Shown one piece after another: positions 45,944 to 55,455 of a DNA stretch of 64,000 bases. Position numbers and translations under genes: made by a program. This DNA comes from Paenibacillus anaericanus (GTDB taxonomy: Bacteria; Bacillota; Bacilli; Paenibacillales; Paenibacillaceae): the NCBI RefSeq assembly GCF_003994475.1, contig NZ_RZNY01000003.1:350182-414181 (forward strand), in the 5' to 3' direction. The first letter of the stretch is position 1, and each line of letters opens with the position of its first letter. The notes below the pieces were generated by a model. It was not told where the DNA came from. It worked only from the letters and a program-made list of their open reading frames with translations, and did not search any database.

Positions 45944-47020
45944 TTGTACAGACGTATCATATCCTTATGTGTCCTGTTCTCTCTTTTAACGTTAGTTTGC
46001 TTCCGGGCTCCTTCATTAGCAGCTGCAATAACCGAGGAAGAACAAGCCATACTAGAGAAAAGTTTATCCATAATAGAAATTGACAGGGAGATCGCACGGA
46101 TCGAAACGAGACAACAAGAAACAGAAACCTCTGTCGCTATGCTAAATCAACAACTTGCTGAAAAGGATGAACAGATTATTACTAGCCGGGAACAGGCAGG
46201 TATTAGGATCAAAGCTTATTATATGGGAGAAAGAGAATCTTTACTTGGTGCTCTCTTATCGGTGGACAGCTTGAGAGATTTCTTCTCCGTCCTAGATTAT
46301 TACCAGATCATCGCCGAGAGGGATCAAGATATTCTAGGCACCTATAAAACTGAATACAGTTCTTTGAAAAAAACGAAGGATACTCTAGATAAGCTTTCTA
46401 ATGAACTTTCAGATATGAAAGAGAACTTACTTAAGCAACGCGAGCGAGTAGCTACTTTACAGCAAAGTGTTGATAACTCACTCAGTGCAAGTGCTGACCC
46501 AGATAAATTGCAAGCTATGATTCAGGAGTTAACCAACTATTGGGAAAGTGTTGGACTTAAAGAAGTACGCAAATATTTTCATGCACTTTCCTTGGCGATG
46601 TCAGAGTTTCCTGATTTTTTGAGTAATCATAAAGACAGTCTAATCTCTGTTAAAGGAGGATATACACTTGTCATCCGTGAAGAGGAACTAAACAACTTCC
46701 TACATGATAAACAAGATCTATTACGTAATATGTCTTTCAAGTTTGAAGAGTCAAAAATAATCGCACAAGGAAGCAGTGATGAGTTTGATCTAAAGATAGA
46801 AGGACACTATTCCGTTGAGAACGCACCTGATAATTCCATTATGTTTCACGTTGATCGTCTTATATTTAATGGTTTTGAACTTCCAGATACGACATCCCGG
46901 GAACTCGAGAAAGACTTCGATCTCGGATTCTATCCTAAACAAATAGTCCCTTTCATAGAAGCCACCGAAGCGACAATCACAAAAGGGATTTTAACTGTAA
47001 AACTGAAATTATCTATTTAA
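45944..47020 (+). CDS. Secreted coiled-coil protein, possible lipid-binding C-terminal domain
   Basis: A 358-aa protein I do not recognise by name. A signal peptide (MYRRIISLCVLFSLLTLVCF, cleavage near SLAAA) precedes a long coiled coil (about 30-190) that resembles the N-terminal regulatory coiled coils of PcsB/CwlO. The C-terminal half (about 210-358) is beta-rich. It has the pattern VIREEELNNFLHDKQ...HVDRLIFNGFELPDTT...FDLGFYPKQIVPFI, reminiscent of LmeA/YpmS-type (BPI-like) lipid-binding domains; this is inference only. I start at TTG 45944, seven bases after GGAGAGG. No catalytic domain is visible. Confidence 0.7.
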   Translation: MYRRIISLCVLFSLLTLVCFRAPSLAAAITEEEQAILEKSLSIIEIDREIARIETRQQETETSVAMLNQQLAEKDEQIITSREQAGIRIKAYYMGERESLLGALLSVDSLRDFFSVLDYYQIIAERDQDILGTYKTEYSSLKKTKDTLDKLSNELSDMKENLLKQRERVATLQQSVDNSLSASADPDKLQAMIQELTNYWESVGLKEVRKYFHALSLAMSEFPDFLSNHKDSLISVKGGYTLVIREEELNNFLHDKQDLLRNMSFKFEESKIIAQGSSDEFDLKIEGHYSVENAPDNSIMFHVDRLIFNGFELPDTTSRELEKDFDLGFYPKQIVPFIEATEATITKGILTVKLKLSI

Positions 47021-47038
47021 TATAAAAAAGTGCTACTT

Positions 47039-48346
47039 TTATTTCACTTCGATAATCGTTTCATCGTTAATCTCAGATATTCGGGTCATATAGTCTTCAG
47101 CATTTATTGTCCCTCTCAGAAACTCTCTTGAAGCTCTTGAGAATTCATCCATTTGAGCAGGAAGTGTAGCCCCTACAGGCAAGCTTCCTCCTTGTTTATT
47201 CACTAATGAAGCTGGCACCCATTCCGGCAATCCATTCTTAGTGGAGTTATAATAAAGTGATTTGAGCACTGGAAGATGCCCTGTCATAGCATACCAATCA
47301 CGCTGTCCTGCTTGGTTCGTCATCTCAGAAATCCACGATCCAGCAGCTTCGGCATTGTCAGTTTGTGCCGATACTACGTAACTTCGTCCATTAATCCACA
47401 TCGTTCTTCCAGAATTGGTTGGCTCAGTGAACGAGATCTCCATTCTTGGATATTGGCGAACATCCGCCTCTGATGCTCGGGCCAATATAATAGCTACCTC
47501 TCCGTTATAGAACTTCTTCCAGCCGTCCTCAGCTAACTCACTAGAGCCCTCAATTAGGTTCAACAAATGAGGTCGTAGCAATTCAATTTGCCGGATTGCT
47601 ACCTCCGTCTCCTCCGTAAGTGTAAATGGAGATATAGGGGATATTTCATTAGCTTCTAAGCTCTCTCCTCCCAATTGCCACAGCAATGACATACTCGCAA
47701 AAGGATCTTCATAATTTAAGCCCAGAAGATAAGGAATTTCTTGTTGGTTCATAAACTCAGAGATTAGTCCTGTCCATTCTAGGGCAGATGTCGGTAGTTT
47801 CTCCAATCCAAGCTGTTTGAGTGCTACAGGATTGTATGCTAATACGTATGGATCCACATCCAGTGGAACCCCCCAAACATAACTGTTCCATTCATTCTGC
47901 GCCAACGAAGAACTTAACACTTCCCCGGTCAACGATCCGAAATAATAATTCTCTGTAGGTAATAGATAACCTTCAGCAGCAAATCTACGAATCCAGACAT
48001 TGTCGAGCAATAATACATCTGGTGATTCACCAAGTTCAAGTTGCAACTCAGTTGAGGAATATGAAGCTTCCGGAGGGATATTCACCAATTCAACTTGTAT
48101 GGGATGTGTATTCATATACGATTGATTCATTTGCTGAAGAAGAGTGAAGTCTGCCTCATCCATTTGCACCAGAATTTTAAGATGCCCTTCTTCTTGAACC
48201 TTCTCCGGACTTGGAGGATGGATCATTTCCGCATTTCCAACATCCTCATTGCTGATGTTGGCCGAATTCTTGCTCGGTGACAAATTTATCAACGCCAACA
48301 GAAGGATGGCAAAAAGCAACCAATGGTTTCTACGCTTCACATCCAT
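47039..48346 (-). CDS. Orphan extracellular solute-binding protein (family 1)
   Basis: A 435-aa protein with the fold pattern of sugar-type binding proteins: SPDVLLLDNVWIRRFAAEGYLLP, VWGVPLDVDPYVLAYNPVAL, FYNGEVAIIL and the C-terminal REFLRGTINAEDYM. The N-terminus has one hydrophobic helix (LLFAILLLALINL) but no cysteine lipobox, so it is a membrane-anchored or cleaved protein, not a lipoprotein. No permease or ATPase gene is adjacent. It starts at ATG 48346, just after GAGAGGAAGA. It could be a sensor or a subunit for a distant transporter. Confidence 0.8.
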   Translation of the reverse strand: MDVKRRNHWLLFAILLLALINLSPSKNSANISNEDVGNAEMIHPPSPEKVQEEGHLKILVQMDEADFTLLQQMNQSYMNTHPIQVELVNIPPEASYSSTELQLELGESPDVLLLDNVWIRRFAAEGYLLPTENYYFGSLTGEVLSSSLAQNEWNSYVWGVPLDVDPYVLAYNPVALKQLGLEKLPTSALEWTGLISEFMNQQEIPYLLGLNYEDPFASMSLLWQLGGESLEANEISPISPFTLTEETEVAIRQIELLRPHLLNLIEGSSELAEDGWKKFYNGEVAIILARASEADVRQYPRMEISFTEPTNSGRTMWINGRSYVVSAQTDNAEAAGSWISEMTNQAGQRDWYAMTGHLPVLKSLYYNSTKNGLPEWVPASLVNKQGGSLPVGATLPAQMDEFSRASREFLRGTINAEDYMTRISEINDETIIEVK

Positions 48347-48503
48347 TCTTCCTCTCCACAAGTTCTAAGCGCTATCATTACCATTCATAATAACAAATTT
48401 CCGCACCTTTTGTCCTACTAATCTTGATAATATAATCTTCTTCAGAATCATATCACTCTCTATGCTAGTATCCTGTTATTAGTTCAACAGTTATCTGCAA
48501 AAT

Positions 48504-48537
48504 AAAACGCCGAATGGCTACCATTCGGCGTTTTTTT
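48504..48537. terminator. Bidirectional terminator after phoH
   Basis: Perfect 14-bp stem AAAACGCCGAATGG with a three-base loop and T-runs on both strands (T7 on +, TTTTATTTT on -). On the minus strand it lies 31 bases beyond the phoH stop. Confidence 0.92.
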
Positions 48538-48567
48538 ATACCTAAATTTAGAACTCCAATCTCTTTA

Positions 48568-49899
48568 TTACAATAAGTCAGCCGCCAATTGAGCGAGTTT
48601 GGATCGTTCTCCTTTTTCTAGTGTGATATGACCACTAATCCCCTGTTCTTTGAAACGCTCCACCAGATAAGTTAACCCATTACTAGCGGAGTCAAGATAA
48701 GGGTGATCAATTTGCTCTGGGTCACCCATAACAACAATTTTGCTTCCTTCTCCTACCCGTGAGACTATGGTCTTTATTTCATGACGCGACAAGTTCTGTG
48801 CTTCATCCACAATTATGAATTGTCCTGGTATTGAACGCCCACGAATATACGTTAGAGCTTCCACTTGGATACTCCCAAGTCCCATCAATATTTTATCAAT
48901 ATCGCCAGATTTCTTCGTATCAAATAGATACTCCAAATTATCATATATAGGCTGCATCCAAGGTCGAAGTTTCTCTTCCTTCTCACCAGGCAAATATCCT
49001 ATATCCTTACCCATAGGCACAACAGGACGCGCAATCAACAGCTTTTTATATTTATGTTCGTCCTCTACCTTTAGTAACCCCGCAGCTAATGCAAGTAAAG
49101 TTTTTCCTGTTCCCGCCTTACCCGTAATGGTAACTAACGGTATATCATCATTAAGCAGCAATTCCAGTGCCATCCGTTGCTGAGCATTCCGAGCACTAAC
49201 CCCCCATACCGATTCTGTACTCAAAAATAACGGCTCTAACTTTAAACCATCTTCATTGACTTTGAGTAAAGCAGATTTACCAGTGCCCATTTCATCCTTC
49301 AAGATGACAAATTCATGAGGGTATAGGGAATACGAAAGCCCCAGCGGTTTTATCGGTAAAGATCGATAGGTATAAAATTCATCAATGATTGAGGGATGGA
49401 CTTTAATCGTGGAATAACCTGCATATAATTCACTTGGACCCGCAGTACGATCGGTCATATAATCCTGAGCAGTAATACCGAGTACGTCTGCTTTGATTCG
49501 TAAGAGCACATCCTTACTAACTAATACGACTGGACGTGGTACATCCTGATCGCCTTCTTCTAAATGATAATTTAATGCTACTGCCAAAATCCGGTTATCG
49601 TTAGTAATCTCACCGAACATTTCCTGAACTTTAACGAAACTTCGATGATTCAATTCCACTTTGAGGATTCCACCATTATTAAGCGGAACACCGTCATGTA
49701 AATGCCCTTGCTCACGTAGTGCATCCAATAACCTTGACACACCCCGTGCATTTCGTCCGATTTCGTCGGGATTCCTTTTCTTCGAATCAATTTCCTCAAG
49801 TACTACAGCCGGTATGACCACTTCATGTTCATCAAAGGCAAAAATCGCATTGGGATCGTGCAACAATACATTCGTATCTAATACAAATATTTTTTTCAT
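48568..49899 (-). CDS. ylaK: PIN-PhoH family protein YlaK
   Basis: A 443-aa protein. An N-terminal PIN nuclease-fold domain (VLDTNVLLHDP start, acidic residues EEIDSKK and later) is joined to a C-terminal PhoH ATPase domain with Walker A GKAGTGKTLLAL and Walker B FIIVDEAQNLS. PIN-PhoH proteins act as ATP-driven RNA unwinding and cleaving enzymes. The length and order match B. subtilis YlaK, flanked by ylaJ and ylaL as here. I start at ATG 49899, after GGAGGGG; eight upstream codons have no Shine-Dalgarno. Confidence 0.93.
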   Translation of the reverse strand: MKKIFVLDTNVLLHDPNAIFAFDEHEVVIPAVVLEEIDSKKRNPDEIGRNARGVSRLLDALREQGHLHDGVPLNNGGILKVELNHRSFVKVQEMFGEITNDNRILAVALNYHLEEGDQDVPRPVVLVSKDVLLRIKADVLGITAQDYMTDRTAGPSELYAGYSTIKVHPSIIDEFYTYRSLPIKPLGLSYSLYPHEFVILKDEMGTGKSALLKVNEDGLKLEPLFLSTESVWGVSARNAQQRMALELLLNDDIPLVTITGKAGTGKTLLALAAGLLKVEDEHKYKKLLIARPVVPMGKDIGYLPGEKEEKLRPWMQPIYDNLEYLFDTKKSGDIDKILMGLGSIQVEALTYIRGRSIPGQFIIVDEAQNLSRHEIKTIVSRVGEGSKIVVMGDPEQIDHPYLDSASNGLTYLVERFKEQGISGHITLEKGERSKLAQLAADLL

Positions 49900-50022
49900 T
49901 GATATCCCCTCCACGGTGGTCATTGCAGCCTTTTATTCAAATACATATTTTTCTCCGCCTTGGGAAATCTAAATAACAGAAAATATATCGAGATCAGATC
50001 ATCTCCGAAAGGACGGATCAAC

Positions 50023-50646
50023 ATGCGAATATGGCTGTGTTTGTTATTGATGGCTTCTCTGCTTGCTGGCTGCGGTACTATGTCAAAAAAGGCATCACCC
50101 TCTCCTCAGAATCAAACGGAGAATACTCCCCGGGTACAGAGCACCAATCAAAACGGGACTAGCAAAATTACAGGATTAAGTAAAAATGAACAAATTAACA
50201 GACAAACTCATCTTGAAGAATTAGTTAAACATGTAGAAGGCGTTAAAGGGGCTCACTGTGTAGTCTTGGGCAATACTGCAGTTGTCGCCATTGATGTAGA
50301 AGGAAATTTAGAACGTGCACGTGTTGGTAGTATCAAATACACTGTTGCCGAAGCACTTCGCAAGGATCCCCAAGGTGCGAATGCGATCGTAACAGCCGAT
50401 CTTGACCTATCGCACCGCATTTCAGAAATTGGTCAAAAGATTAAAGAAGGTCACCCTATATCTGGGTTTGCCACAGAGCTTGCAGATATCATGGGTCGTA
50501 TCGTTCCGCAGCTTCCAAAAGACACCAAACCAAGAGCGAATACCAATCAACCAGCCAACCCAATAAATAAATTAGAACAAAAAACGACTACACCTAAGAA
50601 TGATAAGACTAAAGAAATGAAAATAGCACCAGATGGAAAATCTTAA
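50023..50646 (+). CDS. ylaJ: YhcN/YlaJ-family sporulation lipoprotein
   Basis: A 207-aa lipoprotein with lipobox LLAGC (Cys17). A disordered Ser/Gln/Asn-rich linker precedes the YhcN/YlaJ domain (about 60-150), with VKHVEGVKGAHCVVLGNTAVVAIDVEG and ADLDLSHRISEIGQKI. A Pro/Asn/Thr/Lys-rich tail follows. Family members are spore-associated lipoproteins that affect germination. It is divergent from ylaK. Start ATG 50023, with a modest GGA-type Shine-Dalgarno. Confidence 0.88.
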   Translation: MRIWLCLLLMASLLAGCGTMSKKASPSPQNQTENTPRVQSTNQNGTSKITGLSKNEQINRQTHLEELVKHVEGVKGAHCVVLGNTAVVAIDVEGNLERARVGSIKYTVAEALRKDPQGANAIVTADLDLSHRISEIGQKIKEGHPISGFATELADIMGRIVPQLPKDTKPRANTNQPANPINKLEQKTTTPKNDKTKEMKIAPDGKS

Positions 50647-50672
50647 ACCGCTCTAAGAGCCTGCAATACAAG

Positions 50673-50705
50673 AAAAAGCCCAGCGAATAATCGCTAGGCT
50701 TTTTT
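50673..50705. terminator. Shared terminator between ylaJ and ylaL
   Basis: Stem AAAAGCC-AGCGA/TCGCT-GGCTTTT with a four-base loop. It gives T6 on the + strand for ylaJ. On the minus strand the ylaL stop codon (50694-50696) lies inside the stem. Confidence 0.85.
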
Positions 50706-51146
50706 CATTGCGGAGAATACTTGAGCATCCAGCATGTCCGCAGCACGCTGATCATAAACTTTAGCATATTCTGGAGGTGATGCAAGCTGCGCACCATAGA
50801 AAAGAGCATTACGTACGGCTTCGATATGCACATCGAAGCAGCACATTTTAAATGGCACGTCAGCAAGCGGGTCTTGCACTACATCAGCCTTACCATTAAT
50901 AGCATAAATGGTGTTCTTGCCAAACACCGTTACTGTGACACAATGATTGGCCTTAATATTATCAACAAGACGTGAACGATGATCAAGCGCAAGACGAAGC
51001 GTGGAGTGATCCACCGCATAGATCCATGAAATCGCACTGGAGGTTGGCCCCCCAGACTCAAGGTCTACTGTATTAAGCAGAACAAAAGTCTCGGACTGAA
51101 AGGTGGAAAACAATGATTCCGACAATTGAGTAACGACTTCGGACAC
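50694..51146 (-). CDS. ylaL: Pyridoxamine 5'-phosphate oxidase-like protein YlaL
   Basis: A 150-aa FMN-binding split-barrel protein. Visible features are FVLLNTVDLESGGPTSSAISWIYAVD, LRLALDHRSRLVDNIKANHCVTVTVF and the NGKADVV strand. It is related to PNPOx, but residues for true PNP oxidase activity cannot be judged. It lies in the ylaH-ylaK-ylaL neighbourhood, as in B. subtilis. Good GGAGGG before the ATG. Confidence 0.85.
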   Translation of the reverse strand: MSEVVTQLSESLFSTFQSETFVLLNTVDLESGGPTSSAISWIYAVDHSTLRLALDHRSRLVDNIKANHCVTVTVFGKNTIYAINGKADVVQDPLADVPFKMCCFDVHIEAVRNALFYGAQLASPPEYAKVYDQRAADMLDAQVFSAMKKA

Positions 51147-51227
51147 GATATCAGCCCTCCTGTGAAGTACAATTGCTCTATCTAGTTCACCTGTATTATA
51201 TCATGTTGTAAAACTTACATTCAATGC

Positions 51228-52304
51228 TCATTTACCGTCTAAGGAAGAACTCTCATCCTTTGCAGGTAAATTAGTACCGGCAAGCTCGTCTTTCAAAGCC
51301 TGCTTAGCCTGTTCAAATTCAGTTTCGTTCAAATATACATAGGGGCTCTTCCATTCTCCGGTCACCGGCATGAAATCAACGTTCTCCTTAGATATATTCC
51401 AGTAGGTAGTAATCATATTCTTCATTTGCGCCGACTCAAAGTCAGTTTCCACATTTTTACCTATAGCCTTAATTACATTTCCAGCACCAAGAACGCCGTT
51501 CATTGACTTGGCTTGATCCATCAAAGCATGTAATACTTCATTCTGCCGTCTGTTACGATCAAAATCATCAGAGGCTTTCGTCTTAGGGCTACAATTTGAC
51601 TTACGGTAGCGAACATACCCAAGCGCCTTATCACCATCTAGATGCTGAGCGCCTTGCTGTAAATTGATGTCAGTACCATCCGCGCGATCGCGGTAACACA
51701 TATTGGCATCTACATTTACATCAACACCACCAAGAGCATCTACAACATCACGAAAACCTTGAAAATTCATAACGACCACATAATCAATTGTAAGATCAAA
51801 ATACTTACTCATCATCGTCTTCATTTCCTGTTTAGCAGAGATTCCAGATTTCTTCTCTTTTGCTAGGAAATTCGGATAGAATGCATTGATTTTATTGGTC
51901 TTGTAACCATCCATCTGCATACGCGTATCCCGCGGCAGTGAAACAATGGTCGCAGATTTCGTTTCGGGATTTATCGCGATAACCATCATGACATCGGTAA
52001 GATGTGTGCCCGTCTCTGGTCGATAATCTGTCCCAAGTAATAACATCGTAATCGGTTTGACCTTTGCTGAGTTCTCAGGAGCAACTGCTTCTGGCGACCC
52101 GGTCTCATCAATCACGTCATTTAGCGTAACTACCATAGAACCTAGATATATACCCACACCAATTACCAGTAAAATAATTACCGTAAGTAGCACCTTAAGA
52201 AATTTCCTAGCACCACTTGACTGTTTCTTCTTCTTTGTTGAACCCTTTGAGGATCGTCTTTGACTCCGCTCACGAGGAGGTAAGCCGCTGCGGTTAGAAC
52301 TCAT
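51228..52304 (-). CDS. LytR-CpsA-Psr (LCP) family cell-wall glycopolymer ligase
   Basis: Membrane-anchored phosphotransferase that attaches teichoic or other wall polymers to peptidoglycan. It has 358 aa. A basic Ser-rich tail (1-35), one transmembrane helix (about 38-62), then the LCP domain. ITMLLLGTDYRPETGTHLTDVMMV, SLPRDTRMQM (catalytic arginines) and FDRNRRQNEVLHALMDQ are present. The C-terminus is acidic. Start ATG 52304, with AAGGTG upstream. It is inserted between ylaL and ylaH, unlike B. subtilis. Confidence 0.93.
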   Translation of the reverse strand: MSSNRSGLPPRERSQRRSSKGSTKKKKQSSGARKFLKVLLTVIILLVIGVGIYLGSMVVTLNDVIDETGSPEAVAPENSAKVKPITMLLLGTDYRPETGTHLTDVMMVIAINPETKSATIVSLPRDTRMQMDGYKTNKINAFYPNFLAKEKKSGISAKQEMKTMMSKYFDLTIDYVVVMNFQGFRDVVDALGGVDVNVDANMCYRDRADGTDINLQQGAQHLDGDKALGYVRYRKSNCSPKTKASDDFDRNRRQNEVLHALMDQAKSMNGVLGAGNVIKAIGKNVETDFESAQMKNMITTYWNISKENVDFMPVTGEWKSPYVYLNETEFEQAKQALKDELAGTNLPAKDESSSLDGK

Positions 52305-52355
52305 GAATTCAAACACCTTTTTTCATTTATAATATAGTCACATTACTAATCCATA

Positions 52356-52667
52356 CTATTCGACTTTATCTTCAGCGATCGGTGTAGACTTCAGTTTCTT
52401 GTTCCGACGGCCTTCCACAAAATAACGTATGCGAACCATAAGCATAAGAATAACGGCAACCAGAAGACACTGAATAATAGGTAGCTTATCAATTTGAAAA
52501 ATAAGCAGAAGAAAGGAACCTATTGCCATCAACAAGTAGAGCACTACTTCCTTCAAAAGCGACAGCTTTTGACCAGCACGAAACACCTTGTTGTATACGA
52601 AGAACACTAGCACCAGAATAATTAGATAAGAAATTACTGGATGGTTAGCAAACCAAGATTGCAACAC
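52356..52667 (-). CDS. ylaH: YlaH-like small membrane protein
   Basis: A 103-aa protein with three hydrophobic helices (about 10-28, 38-57 and 62-80) and a basic C-terminus (RYFVEGRRNKKLKS). It resembles the YlaH-like family and follows typA as in B. subtilis. I start at GTG 52667, five bases after GGAGG; a TTG follows directly and is equally possible. Function unknown. Confidence 0.75.
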   Translation of the reverse strand: MLQSWFANHPVISYLIILVLVFFVYNKVFRAGQKLSLLKEVVLYLLMAIGSFLLLIFQIDKLPIIQCLLVAVILMLMVRIRYFVEGRRNKKLKSTPIAEDKVE

Positions 52668-52700
52668 GGTTCCCTCCTTCTTGGGAATCACAAGTTTATA

Positions 52701-54542
52701 TTAGATATTAGCTTCTGCGTTTTTGCGTTGTTTCTCAAAACGTTCACGTTCGCTCTTATTAAGAATTTTCTTACGAATACGAACGGATTTTGGTGTGATT
52801 TCACAAAATTCATCATCGTTGAGGTACTCAAGAGCCTGCTCAAGCGAGAAGAGACGTGGTGTTTTCATTTTGACAGTATCCTCTTTATTGGCTGAACGAA
52901 TGTTATTGACTTGCTTCTCTTTACAGATGTTAACGATAATATCGTTATCACGAGTGTGCTCACCAACAACCATACCCTCATAGATGTCTGCTCCTGGCTC
53001 TAAGAAAAGAATTCCACGATCTTCAATAGACAAGATACCATACAAAGTGGAAACGCCATTCTCACTAGATACCAATACACCTTCATGGCGTCCGCCAACT
53101 TGGCCACTTACGACTGGTCCATAGCTGTCAAAAGCATGGTTCATGATACCATATCCACGTGTCAAAGTTAGGAAATGAGTAGAATATCCGATCAATCCAC
53201 GAGCTGGAATGAGGAATTCAAGACGAACATTACCAGCTCCGTTGTTGATCATGTTCACCATTTCTGCTTTACGTGATCCAAGACTCTCCATTACTGAGCC
53301 CATGCTTTCTTCTGGAACGTCGATCATCAAACGTTCAATCGGTTCCATTTTGACTCCATCAACTTCCTTGATGATAACTTCAGGTTTCGAAACTTGCAAT
53401 TCGTAACCTTCACGGCGCATATTCTCGATCAAGATCCCTAAATGAAGTTCTCCACGGCCCGATACGATAAAGGCATCAGGACTATCTGTATCATCTACAC
53501 GTAGCGATACATCCGTCTCAAGTTCTTTATACAGACGCTCACGCAATTTACGGGAAGTAACCCACTTACCTTCACGACCAGCAAAAGGACTGTTATTAAC
53601 AAGGAATGTCATTTGTAGTGTAGGCTCGTCAATTTTCAGTACCGGAAGTGCTTCTGGTTGATTCGGATCCGCAATGGTCTCACCAATATTAATATCTTTA
53701 ATACCGGCGATAGCTACAATATCACCAGCTCCAGCTTCAGCAATTTCCACTCTACGTAGTCCTTGGAAACCAAACAATTTCTCGATACGAGCTGATTTTT
53801 TGCCACCGTCGCGAGTCATGACCGTTACAGGCTGACCTTGACGAATAATACCGCGATTTACACGACCGACAGCAATACGTCCCATATACTCGTTGTAATC
53901 CATTAATGTAACTAGGAATTGTAGCGGTTCATCAACTTTTTCTGTAGGTGCCGGAATATGTTCGATAATCGTATTGTAAAGGGCAAGCATGTTTTCATCT
54001 TGCTGCTCAGGATTCATACTTGAAGTTCCGTTTAGTGCAGATGCATATACTACGGGGAATTCCAACTGTTGATCTGTTGCTTCAAGTTCAATAAATAGAT
54101 CAAGAACTTCATCAATGACTTCAGCTGGTCTAGCAGCAGGGCGGTCAATTTTATTAACTACCACAATTGGAGTGAGTTTTTGTTCTAGTGCTTTGCGAAG
54201 TACGAATTTAGTCTGAGGCATACAGCCTTCATACGCATCAACGACGAGCAATACGCCGTCAACCATTTTCATAATCCGTTCTACTTCTCCACCAAAGTCG
54301 GCGTGTCCTGGAGTATCAACGATATTTATCAAGTACTCTTTATACGTGATCGCTGTATTTTTGGCCAAAATTGTAATACCACGTTCCCGCTCAATATCGT
54401 TAGAATCCATCGCGCGCTCGGTTACTGCCTCGTTATCACGAAAAATCCCCGATTGTTGTAACAGTTTATCAACTAGTGTTGTTTTACCATGGTCTACGTG
54501 TGCAATTATTGCAATATTCCGAATCTCATTTCTTTCATGCAT
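52701..54542 (-). CDS. typA: Ribosome-binding translational GTPase TypA/BipA
   Basis: GTPase that helps 50S subunit maturation and adaptation to stress and cold. It has 613 aa, the family's standard length. G1 [38 protein letters not shown] and SALNG are visible, then EF-G-like domains III and V and the BipA-specific C-terminal domain. Start ATG 54542, eight bases after GGAG; the 26-codon longer frame has no support. Confidence 0.97.
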   Translation of the reverse strand: MHERNEIRNIAIIAHVDHGKTTLVDKLLQQSGIFRDNEAVTERAMDSNDIERERGITILAKNTAITYKEYLINIVDTPGHADFGGEVERIMKMVDGVLLVVDAYEGCMPQTKFVLRKALEQKLTPIVVVNKIDRPAARPAEVIDEVLDLFIELEATDQQLEFPVVYASALNGTSSMNPEQQDENMLALYNTIIEHIPAPTEKVDEPLQFLVTLMDYNEYMGRIAVGRVNRGIIRQGQPVTVMTRDGGKKSARIEKLFGFQGLRRVEIAEAGAGDIVAIAGIKDINIGETIADPNQPEALPVLKIDEPTLQMTFLVNNSPFAGREGKWVTSRKLRERLYKELETDVSLRVDDTDSPDAFIVSGRGELHLGILIENMRREGYELQVSKPEVIIKEVDGVKMEPIERLMIDVPEESMGSVMESLGSRKAEMVNMINNGAGNVRLEFLIPARGLIGYSTHFLTLTRGYGIMNHAFDSYGPVVSGQVGGRHEGVLVSSENGVSTLYGILSIEDRGILFLEPGADIYEGMVVGEHTRDNDIIVNICKEKQVNNIRSANKEDTVKMKTPRLFSLEQALEYLNDDEFCEITPKSVRIRKKILNKSERERFEKQRKNAEANI

Positions 54543-54620
54543 AGTCTTTTCTCCATATCCTTTCGTCTCTGTGTATTTAGTTTTTTTCTCCCTTAAGCCG
54601 GGAGCGGCGTAGTTCACCAC

Positions 54621-54655
54621 AAAAGAAGCGTCGGACGAATAAAATGCCGACGCTT
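54621..54655 (-). terminator. Terminator after the LiaF-like gene
   Basis: Perfect 9-bp stem AAGCGTCGG/CCGACGCTT with a 12-base loop, followed by CTTTTG on the minus strand. It separates the small membrane protein gene from typA. Confidence 0.75.
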
Positions 54656-54711
54656 GACATATCCCTTATATTATACGCAAAATTTCGAATAATTCAAGAA
54701 CTTTCCAGACA

Positions 54712-55212
54712 TCACCATAGTCGCCGACTCTTACCACGGGCCGTAATCAATAATATACCCCCGATGATAAGTACAATAGCTATAAGATAAATGATGGATA
54801 AGGAGAATAATGTCCATCCAAGCATAATAACAGAAAATACTCCAAGTATCAGGGCCGCGAGTAATACCCCGCTCTGGCGCTGCGAAGGCGCCGAAGCCAA
54901 ATCGTACTCAAGTAACCCTATGGCTATCCCCAAAATAAAGAAAGGCCATGTGTACTTAAGGGTGCCAAATCCCCAGATATTGGCGATGAAGAACAGTATA
55001 CTGTAGGTAATCAAGATGCCCCCAGGAAGAAGTAATTCCGCAGGACCCCTTCTTAAGTAATGCCAAAGGTGGAACAAAATGCCGGGAATTAGCAAGAGTA
55101 GCGGCCACAGCGCTTTACCTAGAAAACTGAAAACTCCTAATTTTCCAAGCAAGATGATGATCCCTGCAGCCAGAATCAAAATACCGGTTGTAAGCTTGTT
55201 GTTGTCGGTCAT
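54712..55212 (-). CDS. DUF5668/LiaF-TM-like membrane protein
   Basis: A 166-aa protein with five to six hydrophobic segments and a short charged loop (EYDLASAPSQRQ). The N-terminal arrangement (GILILAAGIIILLGKLGVF...ALWPLLLLIPGI) resembles the four-helix membrane domain of LiaI/LiaF proteins in envelope stress systems, but the extracellular LiaF domain is missing and no LiaRS-type pair is adjacent. I start at ATG 55212, nine bases after AAGGTG. Function unknown. Confidence 0.7.
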   Translation of the reverse strand: MTDNNKLTTGILILAAGIIILLGKLGVFSFLGKALWPLLLLIPGILFHLWHYLRRGPAELLLPGGILITYSILFFIANIWGFGTLKYTWPFFILGIAIGLLEYDLASAPSQRQSGVLLAALILGVFSVIMLGWTLFSLSIIYLIAIVLIIGGILLITARGKSRRLW

Positions 55213-55392
55213 TTCATCACACACCTTCCAAATGACAATAGGGGACAAGCCGCTGCAAAATACGACATTACCCTTCTTACACCCAGTTTAAATGAAAATG
55301 AGGAAAAAAACCACTCTCCCCTCATGAAAAAATCCAAAAATATCCTAAGTGAAATTTCATTTTTATTGAAGAAAATACTAATCTTTGGCACA

Positions 55393-55425
55393 CAAAAAGA
55401 ACCAGCTGCTGGCTGCTGGTTTTCT
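55393..55425 (-). terminator. Terminator after the first TerC gene
   Basis: Stem AACCAGC/GCTGGTT, with CTTTTTGTG following on the minus strand, 31 bases beyond the stop at 55456. The gap 55213-55455 otherwise holds an AT-rich stretch, probably the promoter of the LiaF-like gene. Confidence 0.75.
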
Positions 55426-55455
55426 TTACTCCCATATGTTCGATTTTAGGCTTAT

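Noticed and set aside
55249..55455. Small gene in the gap before TerC copy 1 (60-codon minus frame at 55209-55391)
   Set aside because: Low-complexity Phe/Lys-rich translation from AT-rich spacer and overlap with the next start; it looks like promoter DNA.
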